Of a DNA stretch of 49,853 bases, positions 25,388-34,218 are shown in pieces. The stretch spans positions 1 to 49,853 of the forward strand of contig CAIWTJ010000057.1 of the NCBI GenBank assembly GCA_903915535.1, written 5' to 3'. The position numbers and the translations under genes are program-made. How positions within the stretch are numbered: the first letter of the stretch is position 1; each line of letters begins with the position of its first letter. The notes beneath the pieces are model-generated. The model was not told the DNA's origin. It saw only the letters and a list, made by a program, of their open reading frames with translations, and did no database searches. This DNA comes from Enhydrobacter aerosaccus. Lineage in GTDB: Bacteria; Pseudomonadota; Alphaproteobacteria; Reyranellales; Reyranellaceae.

Positions 25388-26331
25388 AGACGGTGGTCGT
25401 CCTGTTCAATCTCGGCGGACCCGATTCGCTGGATGCGGTGAAGCCGTTCCTGCGCAACCTGTTCAGCGATCCCGCGATCATCTCGCTGCCGGCCATTTTC
25501 CGTTTGCCGCTCGCAAGCTTCATTGCCGGCCGGCGGGCGTCGAAGGCGAAGAAGATCTACGCGCAGATCGGCGGCGCCTCGCCGATCCTGGGCCAGACAG
25601 AGATGCAGGCCCAGGCGCTGCAGGAGGCGCTTGCGAAGGACGGCAACTATTGGGACGAATGGCGCTGCTTCGTCTGCATGCGCTACTGGCATCCGATGAC
25701 GGAAGAGGTCGTGCAGGACGTGCGGCGCTTCGCCCCCGACCAGATCGTGCTGCTGCCGCTCTATCCGCAATTCTCGACGACGACGACGGGCTCGTCGTTC
25801 GGCACCTGGGACGAGGCGGTCGCCCGTCTCGGCGTGAAGACTCGACGGGTCAAGAGCTACGCCACGCAGCCCGGCTTCATCGACGCCTCGGTGGAACTGC
25901 TGAAGCAGGGGCTGGCCGACGCCGGCGCGCAGCCGGTGCGCGTGCTGTTCTCCGCCCATGGTCTTCCGGAGAAGATCATCAAGGCGGGCGATCCCTATCA
26001 GAGCGAAGTGGAACAGACGGCGCAGGCGATCATGGCACAGCTCGACGGCGTCGACTGGGCGGTTTGCTATCAGAGCCGGGTAGGGCCGCTGAAATGGATC
26101 GGCCCCTCGACCGAGTCCGAGATCCAGCGCGCCGCCGCCGACAAAAAGGCGATCGTGCTCTATCCGCTCAGCTTCGTGTCCGAGCATTCCGAGACGCTGG
26201 TCGAGCTCGACATCGACTACAAGCGGCTTGCTCTGGAAGCCGGTGTGCCGGCCTACATCCGCGTGCCCACCGTCGGCACGCATCACAAGTTCATCGAGGG
26301 CCTCGCCCGGCTGGTGCGCGATGCTCTATGA
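25384..26331 (+). CDS. hemH: Ferrochelatase HemH
   Basis: Inserts Fe2+ into protoporphyrin IX. The 315-residue protein starts VVVLFNLGGPDSLDAVKPFLRNLFSDPAII, the family N-terminus. It has IVLLPLYPQFSTTTTGSS and the signature LFSAHGLPEKIIKAGDPY with the catalytic His, then YQSRVGPLKWIGP. The C-terminal block VLYPLSFVSEHSETLVELDIDY is also typical. It overlaps hemE by 4 bp and hemJ by 11 bp, so translation is coupled. Confidence 0.97.
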   Translation: MKTVVVLFNLGGPDSLDAVKPFLRNLFSDPAIISLPAIFRLPLASFIAGRRASKAKKIYAQIGGASPILGQTEMQAQALQEALAKDGNYWDEWRCFVCMRYWHPMTEEVVQDVRRFAPDQIVLLPLYPQFSTTTTGSSFGTWDEAVARLGVKTRRVKSYATQPGFIDASVELLKQGLADAGAQPVRVLFSAHGLPEKIIKAGDPYQSEVEQTAQAIMAQLDGVDWAVCYQSRVGPLKWIGPSTESEIQRAAADKKAIVLYPLSFVSEHSETLVELDIDYKRLALEAGVPAYIRVPTVGTHHKFIEGLARLVRDAL

Positions 26332-26746
26332 AAGCCTGAAGGCGCTGCACATCGTGGCCGTGATCTCGTGGATGGCGGGGCTGCTCTATCTGCCGCGGCT
26401 GTTCGTCTATCACGCCGATACGGAGAAGGGGTCGCAGCAGAGCGAGACCTTCAAGGTGATGGAGCGCCGCCTGCTGCGCGGCATCATGAACCCGGCAATG
26501 ATCCTGACCTGGATCTTCGGCCTGTCGCTCGCCTGGCAGGGCGACTGGTGGCACGCCGGCTGGTGGCAGGTGAAATTCAGCCTCGTCGTCGGGCTCACCC
26601 TCGTGCATCACCTGTACGGCCGCTGGCGCAAGGACTTCGCGGCCGATCGCAACACCCGGCCGGCGCGCTATTATCGCTGGTGGAACGAGGTGCCGACGGT
26701 GCTGATGATCGCCATCGTCTTCCTCGCGGTGCTGAAGCCGTTCTAG
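26321..26746 (+). CDS. hemJ: Protoporphyrinogen IX oxidase HemJ
   Basis: Membrane enzyme (141 residues from ATG 26321) that oxidises protoporphyrinogen IX, used by most alphaproteobacteria instead of HemG or HemY. It has four hydrophobic helices. Conserved residues are H10 in ALHIVAVISWMAGLLYLPRLFVYH and K85 in WWQVKFSLV, equivalent to the essential His and Lys of characterised HemJ. The C-terminus RWWNEVPTVLMIAIVFLAVLKPF is diagnostic. An earlier in-frame start at 26228 lies inside hemH and is rejected. It is the last gene of the haem operon. Confidence 0.95.
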   Translation: MLYESLKALHIVAVISWMAGLLYLPRLFVYHADTEKGSQQSETFKVMERRLLRGIMNPAMILTWIFGLSLAWQGDWWHAGWWQVKFSLVVGLTLVHHLYGRWRKDFAADRNTRPARYYRWWNEVPTVLMIAIVFLAVLKPF

Positions 26747-26751
26747 CGCAC

Positions 26752-26904
26752 TTACGCGACGGTCCGGTCCGCCTCTACCTGGATGACCGTGGGCTTCTGC
26801 GGCGGCTCGCCCCCCGCCAGCGTGATCGTCGCGGCTTCGGTCAAGGCAAAGCCTGCCAGCAGCCACGCAACCAGCCCAATGATCCCCTTGGTCGTATTGT
26901 CCAT
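26752..26904 (-). CDS. Small single-pass membrane protein (50 aa, hypothetical)
   Basis: Short frame from ATG 26904 encoding MDNTTKGIIGLVAWLLAGFALTEA..., with one hydrophobic helix (about residues 8-22) and a proline-containing polar tail. It lies downstream of the MATE gene on the same strand (59 bp gap) and is convergent with hemJ. No strong ribosome site and no family are recognised, so it may be spurious. The alternative is that the 217 bp between hemJ and the MATE gene is non-coding. Confidence 0.4.
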   Translation of the reverse strand: MDNTTKGIIGLVAWLLAGFALTEAATITLAGGEPPQKPTVIQVEADRTVA

Positions 26905-26963
26905 GGCGCTATTTACGCGGCGTTCCGGCAGGAAGATCAAGCCCTCCGTCGAACCTTTCGACG

Positions 26964-28388
26964 TCACCTCGGCTGCGACCACGCCGAGGCACGGAACATC
27001 ACCAAAGAGGCGAAGCCCGCGTAGGCGGCGAACGATAGAGCGACAATGATCGCCACTGTCGTCATGGTGCCGTTGAACATCGTGACGGCGATCCAGGCGG
27101 CACCCGCGGCCACGATCAGGCGAGCCGTGACGGCGACCGACGGCCACAGCACCTTGCCCGCGCCTTGCGCTGCGAACGAGGTCACGAAGCCGAAGCCGAA
27201 CAGGCCGTAGACCAGACCGACGATGCGCAGGTACGTCATGCCCGGCACCAGCACGGCGGGATCGTCGGTGAACAGGCCGACCCAGACCGCGGGCGCGATG
27301 GCGGCCAACAGTCCGATGGTCTCGGTGATGCCGACGCCGACCAGCGAGGCGATCCAGGCGATGCGATGGGCGCGCGCGCCGTTGCCCGCGCCGATGTTGA
27401 TGCCGACCATGGTGAGCACGGCCGACGACAGGCCGAACAGGATCGGGATCATCACATAGTCGAGGCGCGAGGCCGTGCCGTATCCCGCGAGAGCCCCCGT
27501 GCCGAACAGGCCGACCGCGCCGGTCACCAGGATCACGCAGAGATTGGTCTGCACGGCGTTGATCGCGGTCGGCACGCCGACTTTGAGGATGTCGGCGAAC
27601 AGGCGCCACTCGAGCCGCGCTATGGAGAGCGTGAGGCCGGAGCGACCCGAGCGCATGTACCAGAGCATCACGATCAGCGCCCCGAGATAGTAGAGATTGA
27701 ACGCGGTCGCCGCGCCCGCGATGCCCAGACGCGGGATCGGGCCGAAGCCGAAGATCAGCGCCGGCGAGGCGGGGATCATCACCACAGCGCCGACCAGGGT
27801 GACCAGCGCCGGCACCTTGACGTTGCCCGAGCCGCGCAGCGCGGCCGCGAGCAGGTTCACGATCCAGACGCCGGCAGCGCCTGCGAACAGGATATTGGAG
27901 TATTGCAGCGCCGCGGCCAGCGAAGCGTCGCGCCCGCCCAGCGCGGCGTAGAGCCAGGGGCCGCCCCAGACGATGCCGACGGTGAACAGCGCCCCCCAGA
28001 TCACAGCCAGCACGACGGCATGGAACACCAGGGCGTCGGCGTCCTTCTGCCGGCCGGCGCCGACGGCGCGCGCAATGGATGAGGCGACGCCGCTGCCCAG
28101 GCCGCCGTTCGACATGGTGGTCATCAGCATGAAGACCGGAAACACCAGCGCCACGCCCGCCAGCGCGTCGGTGCCGAGGAAGCCCACGTAATAGGTCTCG
28201 GCGATGCCGACCGCGGTCTGCGCCACCATCACCCCGATGGTCGGCAGCGCGAGCTTCAGCATGGTCGACACGATCGGCCCGTGCAGCATCGCCTCGCGCG
28301 CCCGCGCCTTGCGCTCGGCGCCGGTCAAAGCCTTCGGGGGGGTCGGCGGACCATCGGCGGCAGTCACGGCAGCGGCGGCGTCGGACAT
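26964..28388 (-). CDS. MATE-family efflux transporter
   Basis: Multidrug and toxin extrusion exporter (474 residues, about 12 helices) using a Na+ or H+ gradient. Typical blocks are MLKLALPTIGVMVAQTAVGIAETYYVGFLGTDALAGVAL near the start of the first repeat, and ADILKVGVPTAINAVQTNLCVILVTG starting the second. The polar 35-residue N-terminal extension is unremarkable. It is divergent from an HxlR regulator with an 87-bp gap, an arrangement that usually means local control by that regulator. Substrate unknown. Confidence 0.93.
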   Translation of the reverse strand: MSDAAAAVTAADGPPTPPKALTGAERKARAREAMLHGPIVSTMLKLALPTIGVMVAQTAVGIAETYYVGFLGTDALAGVALVFPVFMLMTTMSNGGLGSGVASSIARAVGAGRQKDADALVFHAVVLAVIWGALFTVGIVWGGPWLYAALGGRDASLAAALQYSNILFAGAAGVWIVNLLAAALRGSGNVKVPALVTLVGAVVMIPASPALIFGFGPIPRLGIAGAATAFNLYYLGALIVMLWYMRSGRSGLTLSIARLEWRLFADILKVGVPTAINAVQTNLCVILVTGAVGLFGTGALAGYGTASRLDYVMIPILFGLSSAVLTMVGINIGAGNGARAHRIAWIASLVGVGITETIGLLAAIAPAVWVGLFTDDPAVLVPGMTYLRIVGLVYGLFGFGFVTSFAAQGAGKVLWPSVAVTARLIVAAGAAWIAVTMFNGTMTTVAIIVALSFAAYAGFASLVMFRASAWSQPR

Positions 28389-28475
28389 GGATTTACTCCG
28401 GTATCAACATGGAACCACTTGGCTTCTACTCCTCTCCTGTTCTATTATGCAACTAGTCTCGCAAAAGGTTATCTC

Positions 28476-28919
28476 ATGCGCCGGAAAAGCCTGACGGGGG
28501 CAGCCTGCCCGATCGCCCGCACCCTCGATGTGATCGGCGACTGGTGGTCGTTGCTGATCGTGCGCGACACGTTGCGCGGCCGGACGCGCTTCAGCGAAAT
28601 CCAGAAGAGCCTGGGCGTGTCGAAGAACATCCTGACGCGCCGCCTGAAGGACCTCGTGGGTCACGGCGTCCTCGAACTGGTGCCGGCCGCCGACGGCAGC
28701 GCCTATCAAGAGTACCGCCTGACGGAGAAAGGCCGCGGTCTGTGGCCGGTCATCGTGGCCCTCAGCCAATGGGGCACCGAAGAAATGCCGCGCAGCGGTC
28801 CGCGGCAGATGCTGGTCGACAAGCAAAAGGGCGAGCCCGTCGGCAAGCTCGAGCTGCGCGCCCGCGACGGACGCCTGCTCAAGCCGGGCGACACGATGAT
28901 GACCCGCGTCGACGCCTAG
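28476..28919 (+). CDS. HxlR-family winged-helix transcriptional regulator
   Basis: Predicted 147-residue DNA-binding protein from ATG 28476. The HxlR domain spans about residues 10-105: CPIARTLDVIGDWWSLLIVRDTLRGRTRFSEIQKSLG is the N-terminal Cys plus first helices, SKNILTRRLKDLVGHGVLEL the recognition helix and wing. C11 is the conserved position used by some members to sense reactive electrophiles or thiol stress. The C-terminal 40 residues carry LVDKQKGEPVGKLELRARDGR. The divergent MATE gene is its likely target. Upstream in-frame codons inside the divergent gene are rejected as the start. Confidence 0.93.
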   Translation: MRRKSLTGAACPIARTLDVIGDWWSLLIVRDTLRGRTRFSEIQKSLGVSKNILTRRLKDLVGHGVLELVPAADGSAYQEYRLTEKGRGLWPVIVALSQWGTEEMPRSGPRQMLVDKQKGEPVGKLELRARDGRLLKPGDTMMTRVDA

Positions 28920-28967
28920 CCCGATCGGCGCCTAGATTCTTCGCCGCGCCGGGCTTAAGACCTAGGC

Positions 28968-29483
28968 ATGAACGATTGGCGTGACGATATCTTTCAGGTC
29001 CTCCAGGACCACGACATCAAGCAGGTCTATCACGTGCCCGACGCCGGACATTCCCGGTTGATCGAGGCGTGCCAGACATCCAACTCGATCCGCACGATCG
29101 CGCTCACCACCGAGGAAGAAGGCATCCCGCTCGCCGCCGGTGCCTGGCTGGGCGGCCAGCGCTCGGTGCTGCTGATGCAGAGCTCGGGTGTCGGCAACAC
29201 CATCAACCTGATGGGGCTAACCAAGACGCTGCGCTTTCCGTTCCTCACCCTGATCACGATGCGCGGCGAGCCGGGCGAGTTCAATTCGTGGCAGTACCCG
29301 ATGGGCCAGGGCACGCCCAAGGTGCTCGAGGCGATGGGCGTGCTGGTGATGTCGGCCGACAAGGCCGAGGACGTGAAGACCACCGTCGATCATGCCGCGC
29401 GCTCGGCATTCAACGGCGGCCAGGCGGTCGCCGTGCTGCTGCGCCAGAAGCTGGTCGGCATCAAGACTTTCGGGAAGAAATAG
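28968..29483 (+). CDS. ThDP-dependent decarboxylase, alpha (PYR-domain) subunit
   Basis: Pyrimidine-binding half of a two-subunit thiamine-diphosphate enzyme related to sulfopyruvate and phosphonopyruvate decarboxylases (ComD/Ppd type). The protein has 171 residues. The block TTEEEGIPLAAGAWLGG (about 48-64) holds the activating glutamate, and VLLMQSSGVGNTINLMGLTKTLRFPFL is the conserved central segment. It starts with ATG 28968 and is followed 1 bp later by the beta subunit gene. The substrate cannot be told from sequence, since no coenzyme M or phosphonate genes are nearby. Confidence 0.87.
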   Translation: MNDWRDDIFQVLQDHDIKQVYHVPDAGHSRLIEACQTSNSIRTIALTTEEEGIPLAAGAWLGGQRSVLLMQSSGVGNTINLMGLTKTLRFPFLTLITMRGEPGEFNSWQYPMGQGTPKVLEAMGVLVMSADKAEDVKTTVDHAARSAFNGGQAVAVLLRQKLVGIKTFGKK

Positions 29484-29484
29484 A

Positions 29485-30099
29485 ATGAGCACCGCAACAC
29501 TCCAGCGCCGCCCGCTGGTGAAGCAAATCCTCGCAGGTGCCGACGATAACCTGCTCGTCGTTGCGGGTCTCGGCTCGTCGAACTGGGACATCACCGCCGC
29601 CGGCGATCGTCCGCTCAACATGCCGCTGTGGGGCGCGATGGGCGGTACCGTGCCGATGGGCCTGGGCCTGGCAATCGCGCAGCCGTCGAAGCGCGTGCTG
29701 GTGATCACCGGCGACGCCGACCTGATGATGGTCGTGAGCTGCCTCGCCACCGTGGCCGCGCAGCAGCCCGACAATCTCGCGATCTGCGTGCTCGACAACG
29801 AGAAGTTCGGCGAAACCGGCAACCAGGCCTCCCACACCAGCCCGCGCAACAACGGCCCGACCGATTCGGGCGCGGGAACCGATCTCGCGATGATCGCCAA
29901 GGGCTGCGGCATCGCCGACACCGGCACCGTCCGCGATCAGGCCGACGTGGCCGCGCTGGTCAAAGACCTTCGCACCAGAAAAGGGCCCGTCTTCCGACTC
30001 GTGAAGGTGATGGTCGAGAAGCTCGAGTTCGTCATGCCGCCGCAGGATGGCGCGCATCTCAAGGATCGTTTCCGTGCCGCGCTGTTGGGAAGCCCCTGA
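29485..30099 (+). CDS. ThDP-dependent decarboxylase, beta (PP-domain) subunit
   Basis: Diphosphate-binding half (204 residues from ATG 29485) of the ThDP enzyme. The Mg/ThDP motif begins ITGDADLMMVVSCLATVAAQ (75-94) and ends VLDNEKFGETGNQ (102-114). The usual GDG is GDA here and the usual NN is DN, both tolerated in ComE/Ppd-like subunits. WGAMGGTVPMGLGLAIA is the entry loop. Its TGA overlaps the ATG of the next gene (TGATG). It forms an operon with the alpha subunit and an Ntn hydrolase. Confidence 0.88.
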   Translation: MSTATLQRRPLVKQILAGADDNLLVVAGLGSSNWDITAAGDRPLNMPLWGAMGGTVPMGLGLAIAQPSKRVLVITGDADLMMVVSCLATVAAQQPDNLAICVLDNEKFGETGNQASHTSPRNNGPTDSGAGTDLAMIAKGCGIADTGTVRDQADVAALVKDLRTRKGPVFRLVKVMVEKLEFVMPPQDGAHLKDRFRAALLGSP

Positions 30100-31232
30100 T
30101 GGACTACGCACCGTTTCCGATGATCGACCTCTCCGGCAGCCCGCGCGAGCGTGGTCGCCAGCACGGCACGGCGGCGCCCGAGCAGATCAAGCGCGGCATC
30201 GCGATGTACTCGGAGTCGCTGCTCGCGAGCGGTGTCGACTGGAAGGAACTGGAGCGCCGCGCCGAGGCGATGGTGCCGACAATCGAAACGTTCGACGCGA
30301 CTTACGTCGAGGAGATGCGCGGCATCGCCGAGGGCGCCAGCGTGCCCTTCGCCGGCATCATGCTGATGAACGCGCGCACCGAGATGGTGTCGGCCGCACG
30401 CCGCCAGCAGGCGGCCAAGCATTTCCCCGACGGCTGCACCGCGGCCCTCGCGCTGCCCGAGGCGACGGCCGACGGCGTGCTGTTGCACGGCCAGAACTGG
30501 GACTGGCGCGCGGAGTGCGCCGAGACCAGCGTGGTGCTGCGCATCCGCCGCGACGACGGTCCCGATATCCTGACTTTCACCGAAGCGGGCGGTCTCGCGC
30601 GCTCGGGCCTCAATTCAGCCGGCATCGGCCTTACCGCCAACGCGCTCGAATGCGACCGTGACTACCAGCGCGGCGCGGGCGTGCCGCTGCCGTTCATCCG
30701 CCGCAAGGTGCTGGAGGCCGAATATCTGGCGCTGGCCGTGCGCACGATCTTCCAGACGCACAAGCTTGGATCCAACCACATGGCGATCAGCCATTGCGGC
30801 GGCGAGGCGTTCGGCTTCGAGTGCGCGCCCGACGAGACCTTCTGGCTCGCACCCGAACGCGGCATCTACGTCCACGCCAATCACTGGATCTCCGAATCGG
30901 GCCGCGCCAAGGTCAAGGACACGGGGCTGCAGGAGACGCCCGACTCGATCTATCGCGACAAGCGCGTGCGCGAGTCCCTGACGCCCAAGCACGGCAAGCT
31001 CACGCTCGACGATTTCCGCGAGGCCTTCTTCGACGACTATCAGTCGCCCTACTCGGTGTGCCGCCCACCGCGGCCGAACAACCGCGGCGCGCTGGTCGCG
31101 ACCTCGGCCATGATCCTGATGCGCCCGGCCGACGGCCATCTCGAGGCCTGCCCGATGCCCGCGCTCAACAGGAAATTCACGACCTACACGCTCACGCCCG
31201 ATCGCATCGCGCAGAAACAGGCGGCGGAGTAG
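30099..31232 (+). CDS. C45 (penicillin acyltransferase-like) Ntn hydrolase
   Basis: Amide hydrolase or acyltransferase of the isopenicillin-N acyltransferase (peptidase C45) family, 377 residues from ATG 30099. The signature DGCTAALALP places the nucleophile Cys at 113; in the fungal relative autocleavage occurs just before this Cys. Further family blocks are GVLLHGQNWDWRAE and RSGLNSAGIGLTANALEC. No signal peptide. Its start overlaps the ThDP beta subunit stop, so the three genes are co-translated and may act on one amide-containing substrate; that pathway is inference. Confidence 0.9.
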   Translation: MDYAPFPMIDLSGSPRERGRQHGTAAPEQIKRGIAMYSESLLASGVDWKELERRAEAMVPTIETFDATYVEEMRGIAEGASVPFAGIMLMNARTEMVSAARRQQAAKHFPDGCTAALALPEATADGVLLHGQNWDWRAECAETSVVLRIRRDDGPDILTFTEAGGLARSGLNSAGIGLTANALECDRDYQRGAGVPLPFIRRKVLEAEYLALAVRTIFQTHKLGSNHMAISHCGGEAFGFECAPDETFWLAPERGIYVHANHWISESGRAKVKDTGLQETPDSIYRDKRVRESLTPKHGKLTLDDFREAFFDDYQSPYSVCRPPRPNNRGALVATSAMILMRPADGHLEACPMPALNRKFTTYTLTPDRIAQKQAAE

Positions 31233-31233
31233 C

Positions 31234-32823
31234 TTGATCCGGCAACCCGCCGCCCTGCTCGCGCTGGCGGCGGCCGTGCTGCTGCTGCCGTCGCTGCTGC
31301 TGGGCACGATGATCAGTCACAGCTCGCCGCAGAATCTCACCTGGGCCGCTCAATTCGCCGACCAGTTCCGCGCCGGGGTGCTCTACCCGCGCTGGATGTC
31401 CGACTCCTTCGACGGGTTGGGGGGACCTGCCTTCTATTTCTATCCGCCGCTGCCGTTCTGGCTCGATGCGCTGGTCAGCGTTGCCACCGCGAATTTGCTT
31501 TCGGTACCTCATCGGCTGTCGTTGACCTGGGCCATCCTGCTCTGGGCCTCGGGCCTGGCCATGCATGCCTGGCTGAAGAACCAGACGCAAAGTCCGCGCA
31601 TCGCTCTGTGGGGAGCGCTGGCGTACATGGCGGCGCCCTACCATCTGTTCGATCACTATACGCGCGGTGCTCTGGCGGAATTTTCCGCCTACGCCTTCGT
31701 GCCGCTCGTTCTGCTCTGGATTCGACGGCCAACCTTGTTGGCCCTGGCCTACGCCGGTTTGCTGCTGTCGCATCTGCCGACGGCGTTGCTGGTGTCCGTC
31801 ACGATCGTCGCACCGTACACCCTGTTCCATATCCGCGACCCTCGGGCGCTTTTGCGCGCGATGGCCGGCGGCCTGTTGGGTGTCGGCCTCGCGGCGACAT
31901 ATCTCGTGCCGGCACTGCTGCTTCAGCGCTGGATCTCGGCCGATCAGCTGTGGACGCCGTTCTACCAGGCCGAGAGGTGGCTGCTGCTCGCGCGGTCGCG
32001 CTGGCCGGATCCCGACACCATGACGGTCGTTGCCTACCTCGCGGCGGCATATGCCGTCGCGGCAACCGGGCTCTGCGTCTTTTTCCGCCGGCGCGCCGGC
32101 GTCCTCTTCTGGGCGGCCGTCGCGCTGGCTTGCCTTGCCTTGATGGCGGGCGTCATTCCCTGGTTTTGGAACGTGTCCCTGTTTGCAAAAGTGCAGTTTC
32201 CCTGGCGGCTGCTCCTGGCCATCGAGTTCGCCGTGATCTCGGCGCTCTGCCTGGCGGCGGTCGGGAAACTGGGTCGGGCCGGTCTTTACGTCCTCGTGCT
32301 TGCGGCGCTCGTCCTGATCCCTTCAGGCGTCCTGATGGTGAGCGATGCCGCCGCGCGGATCGCTTTCACGCGCGAGAACCGCCCGCTGCCGCAGCAGGAT
32401 GCCAAGGAATACGAACCGAAGGGCTATCCTCTGTCGAACAGCGTGACCTATGAGCAGCTTGGACTAGAGCCGCTGGCAGGCACGCCGCTGATTTCCTGCA
32501 CGCCGACGCCGCGCCTTTGTCGTGCCGAGGCGGGGCGTTTCGGGACGTTGTCGATCGAGATCGACGGCGATGCATCCATCGACGTCGTGTTGCGGCGTTT
32601 TTCGTTTCCGGCGTGGCGGCTCGATCCGCCGGCGCCGCTCACCGCCAAACCGCCGTTGCAGCTGCTCTCGTTCGCCGCGTCCCCTGGCCGCCACTCCTAC
32701 CGCCTGGAGCGGATGGCGCTGGCGGAGGAGCAATGGGGCTGGGTGATCTCGGCGGCGTCGCTGGTACTTCTTCTGGTGTCGGCCAGAGTCACTCCACGCA
32801 GTAGTTCGCGCGCAGGAAGCTGA
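31234..32823 (+). CDS. Polytopic membrane protein, GT-C glycosyltransferase-like (YfhO / 6-pyruvoyl-tetrahydropterin synthase-related type)
   Basis: Membrane protein of 529 residues with about 11 hydrophobic segments and a C-terminal periplasm-facing domain (about 390-500). After the first helix, FADQFRAGVLYPRWMSDSFDGLGGPAFYFYPPLPFWL resembles the first external loop of GT-C-fold membrane proteins, where an acidic residue is catalytic. The start is TTG 31234, one base after the previous stop, with GGAG upstream. It overlaps the convergent gene's 3' end by 35 bp. Function unknown. Confidence 0.8.
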   Translation: MIRQPAALLALAAAVLLLPSLLLGTMISHSSPQNLTWAAQFADQFRAGVLYPRWMSDSFDGLGGPAFYFYPPLPFWLDALVSVATANLLSVPHRLSLTWAILLWASGLAMHAWLKNQTQSPRIALWGALAYMAAPYHLFDHYTRGALAEFSAYAFVPLVLLWIRRPTLLALAYAGLLLSHLPTALLVSVTIVAPYTLFHIRDPRALLRAMAGGLLGVGLAATYLVPALLLQRWISADQLWTPFYQAERWLLLARSRWPDPDTMTVVAYLAAAYAVAATGLCVFFRRRAGVLFWAAVALACLALMAGVIPWFWNVSLFAKVQFPWRLLLAIEFAVISALCLAAVGKLGRAGLYVLVLAALVLIPSGVLMVSDAAARIAFTRENRPLPQQDAKEYEPKGYPLSNSVTYEQLGLEPLAGTPLISCTPTPRLCRAEAGRFGTLSIEIDGDASIDVVLRRFSFPAWRLDPPAPLTAKPPLQLLSFAASPGRHSYRLERMALAEEQWGWVISAASLVLLLVSARVTPRSSSRAGS

Positions 32824-34210
32824 GGAACTGCCGGTCGAGATCGTCGCGCGTGCGCACCAGCGCACGATCGACCGCCGGACATTCGAACGGCACCCACTGG
32901 CGTGGCTGCATCAGCCGGAACAGCACCGAGTGGCGATCCGACCGGAAGAAACTGTAGAAGGCCAGCGCTTGATAGTAGCTCTGGTAGTCCGGGAGCACGA
33001 CGTCCCGGACGTAGTCGGGCTGACCGGCCCACTTGGAGAAGAGGCTTTTGTCTATCGATGCGCCCCCCCGCTGCGACGGCCATGGCGGGCGGCCCGGATC
33101 GTTGACGTTGACGATGCCGGGCGCGAGGTGGCGGTCGACGAAGCGGCCGAAGAGCCAGAGATCGACGTTGTAGGAGACGGCGGCGACAGCCGTGATTGCC
33201 GCGAACCACATCAGGGGCCCGCGGGCGTGCGCCGACCAGGCCGGCAGGGTCGATGCCAGAGCCACTGCCAACGCCAGAACGTAGATTGCGGAGTAGCGCG
33301 CGAAGATCGGCGTAAGCAGGCTCGTGCCGTTCGCGGCGAACCACAGGCCGAGCAACCCGATGGCTGCGATTGCCAGTGATGGGACACGCCAACGCGGGTT
33401 CAGTCCTCCCGCCACCGGTGCCAGCAGCAGCAGCCACAGGACGGGCAGCATCGGAAAGACCCACACTGTTGCCAGCAACCATGCCGGATCCACGTAGTTG
33501 TCGCGACCGATCGACAGCTCATGAATGATTGAAGAATTGGTCGGCGACAGGAATCTGCTGGTCAGCAGGTATGCGGCCAACAGCAGGGCGGTCATTGCTG
33601 CGGCGGCGACCAGCGCGCGGCGCGGGAATGGCCGTCTGAAAAAAACAAGGACAAGGCCGACGATCAGGTACAGCAGGCTCATGATGGCTATCACCGGGTG
33701 GGTGAAGGCCATCGCCAGGCCGAGACCTACGGTGGCGAGGGCAACGTGGCGCCCCGGTCGCGCCGGATCGGCGAGCACGGCCGCCCAGATCATCCAAAGC
33801 CCGGTACCGACGATCAGTTCGGTCGGGAAGTAGATCAACACCAGTGTGGTCGCGAGAAAGAGTCGCGAGAAGGCACGCTGCGGCTCGACGGCGCGGAGGG
33901 CAAGCCACAGGACCAGCGGCACCGCGAAATAGAGGACGTGCGCCAGGATGACGTAGGCGCCCGCAGAGAGGCCGAACGCCCACCGGGCCGCCCATGCGGG
34001 CCCGAAGGTCGTGAGCATCGCGGCCGCACGGCCGGCGAATTGGCTGAAATAGAGATCCCAGGCATCGCCCAGCCAGCCGACCGACACGAAGACGATGCCG
34101 TCGTTGAACAGCAGGCAGCTATTCCAGGTGCCAAGGCCCGCACTCAGGACGAACGCCGCCAGCAGCGCGACATCCGTTCCCTCCAGCGTCTTCAGGTTCA
34201 TTGTCCGCAT
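32789..34210 (-). CDS. Polytopic membrane protein, paralog 1 of a tandem triplet
   Basis: A 473-residue protein with about ten transmembrane segments and a soluble C-terminal region. It is closely similar along its length to the next two genes. Shared landmarks are [25 protein letters not shown] near the start, GDAWDLYF, GTGLWMIWAAVLADPARPGRH, FAANGTSLLTPIFAR, and a conserved C-terminus WVPFECPAVDRAL. GDAWDLYF lies after helix 1, where GT-C-fold enzymes carry an acidic loop, so a glycosyltransferase-like role is possible but unproven. It is the last of three genes on the minus strand. Confidence 0.8.
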   Translation of the reverse strand: MRTMNLKTLEGTDVALLAAFVLSAGLGTWNSCLLFNDGIVFVSVGWLGDAWDLYFSQFAGRAAAMLTTFGPAWAARWAFGLSAGAYVILAHVLYFAVPLVLWLALRAVEPQRAFSRLFLATTLVLIYFPTELIVGTGLWMIWAAVLADPARPGRHVALATVGLGLAMAFTHPVIAIMSLLYLIVGLVLVFFRRPFPRRALVAAAAMTALLLAAYLLTSRFLSPTNSSIIHELSIGRDNYVDPAWLLATVWVFPMLPVLWLLLLAPVAGGLNPRWRVPSLAIAAIGLLGLWFAANGTSLLTPIFARYSAIYVLALAVALASTLPAWSAHARGPLMWFAAITAVAAVSYNVDLWLFGRFVDRHLAPGIVNVNDPGRPPWPSQRGGASIDKSLFSKWAGQPDYVRDVVLPDYQSYYQALAFYSFFRSDRHSVLFRLMQPRQWVPFECPAVDRALVRTRDDLDRQFLSFLRANYCVE

Positions 34211-34218
34211 CCGCTAGA

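Noticed and set aside
28389..28475. A clear HxlR operator in the MATE/HxlR gap
   Set aside because: Only weak dyads (for example TGC-N11-GCA around 28458-28474) are present, not enough to call a site.
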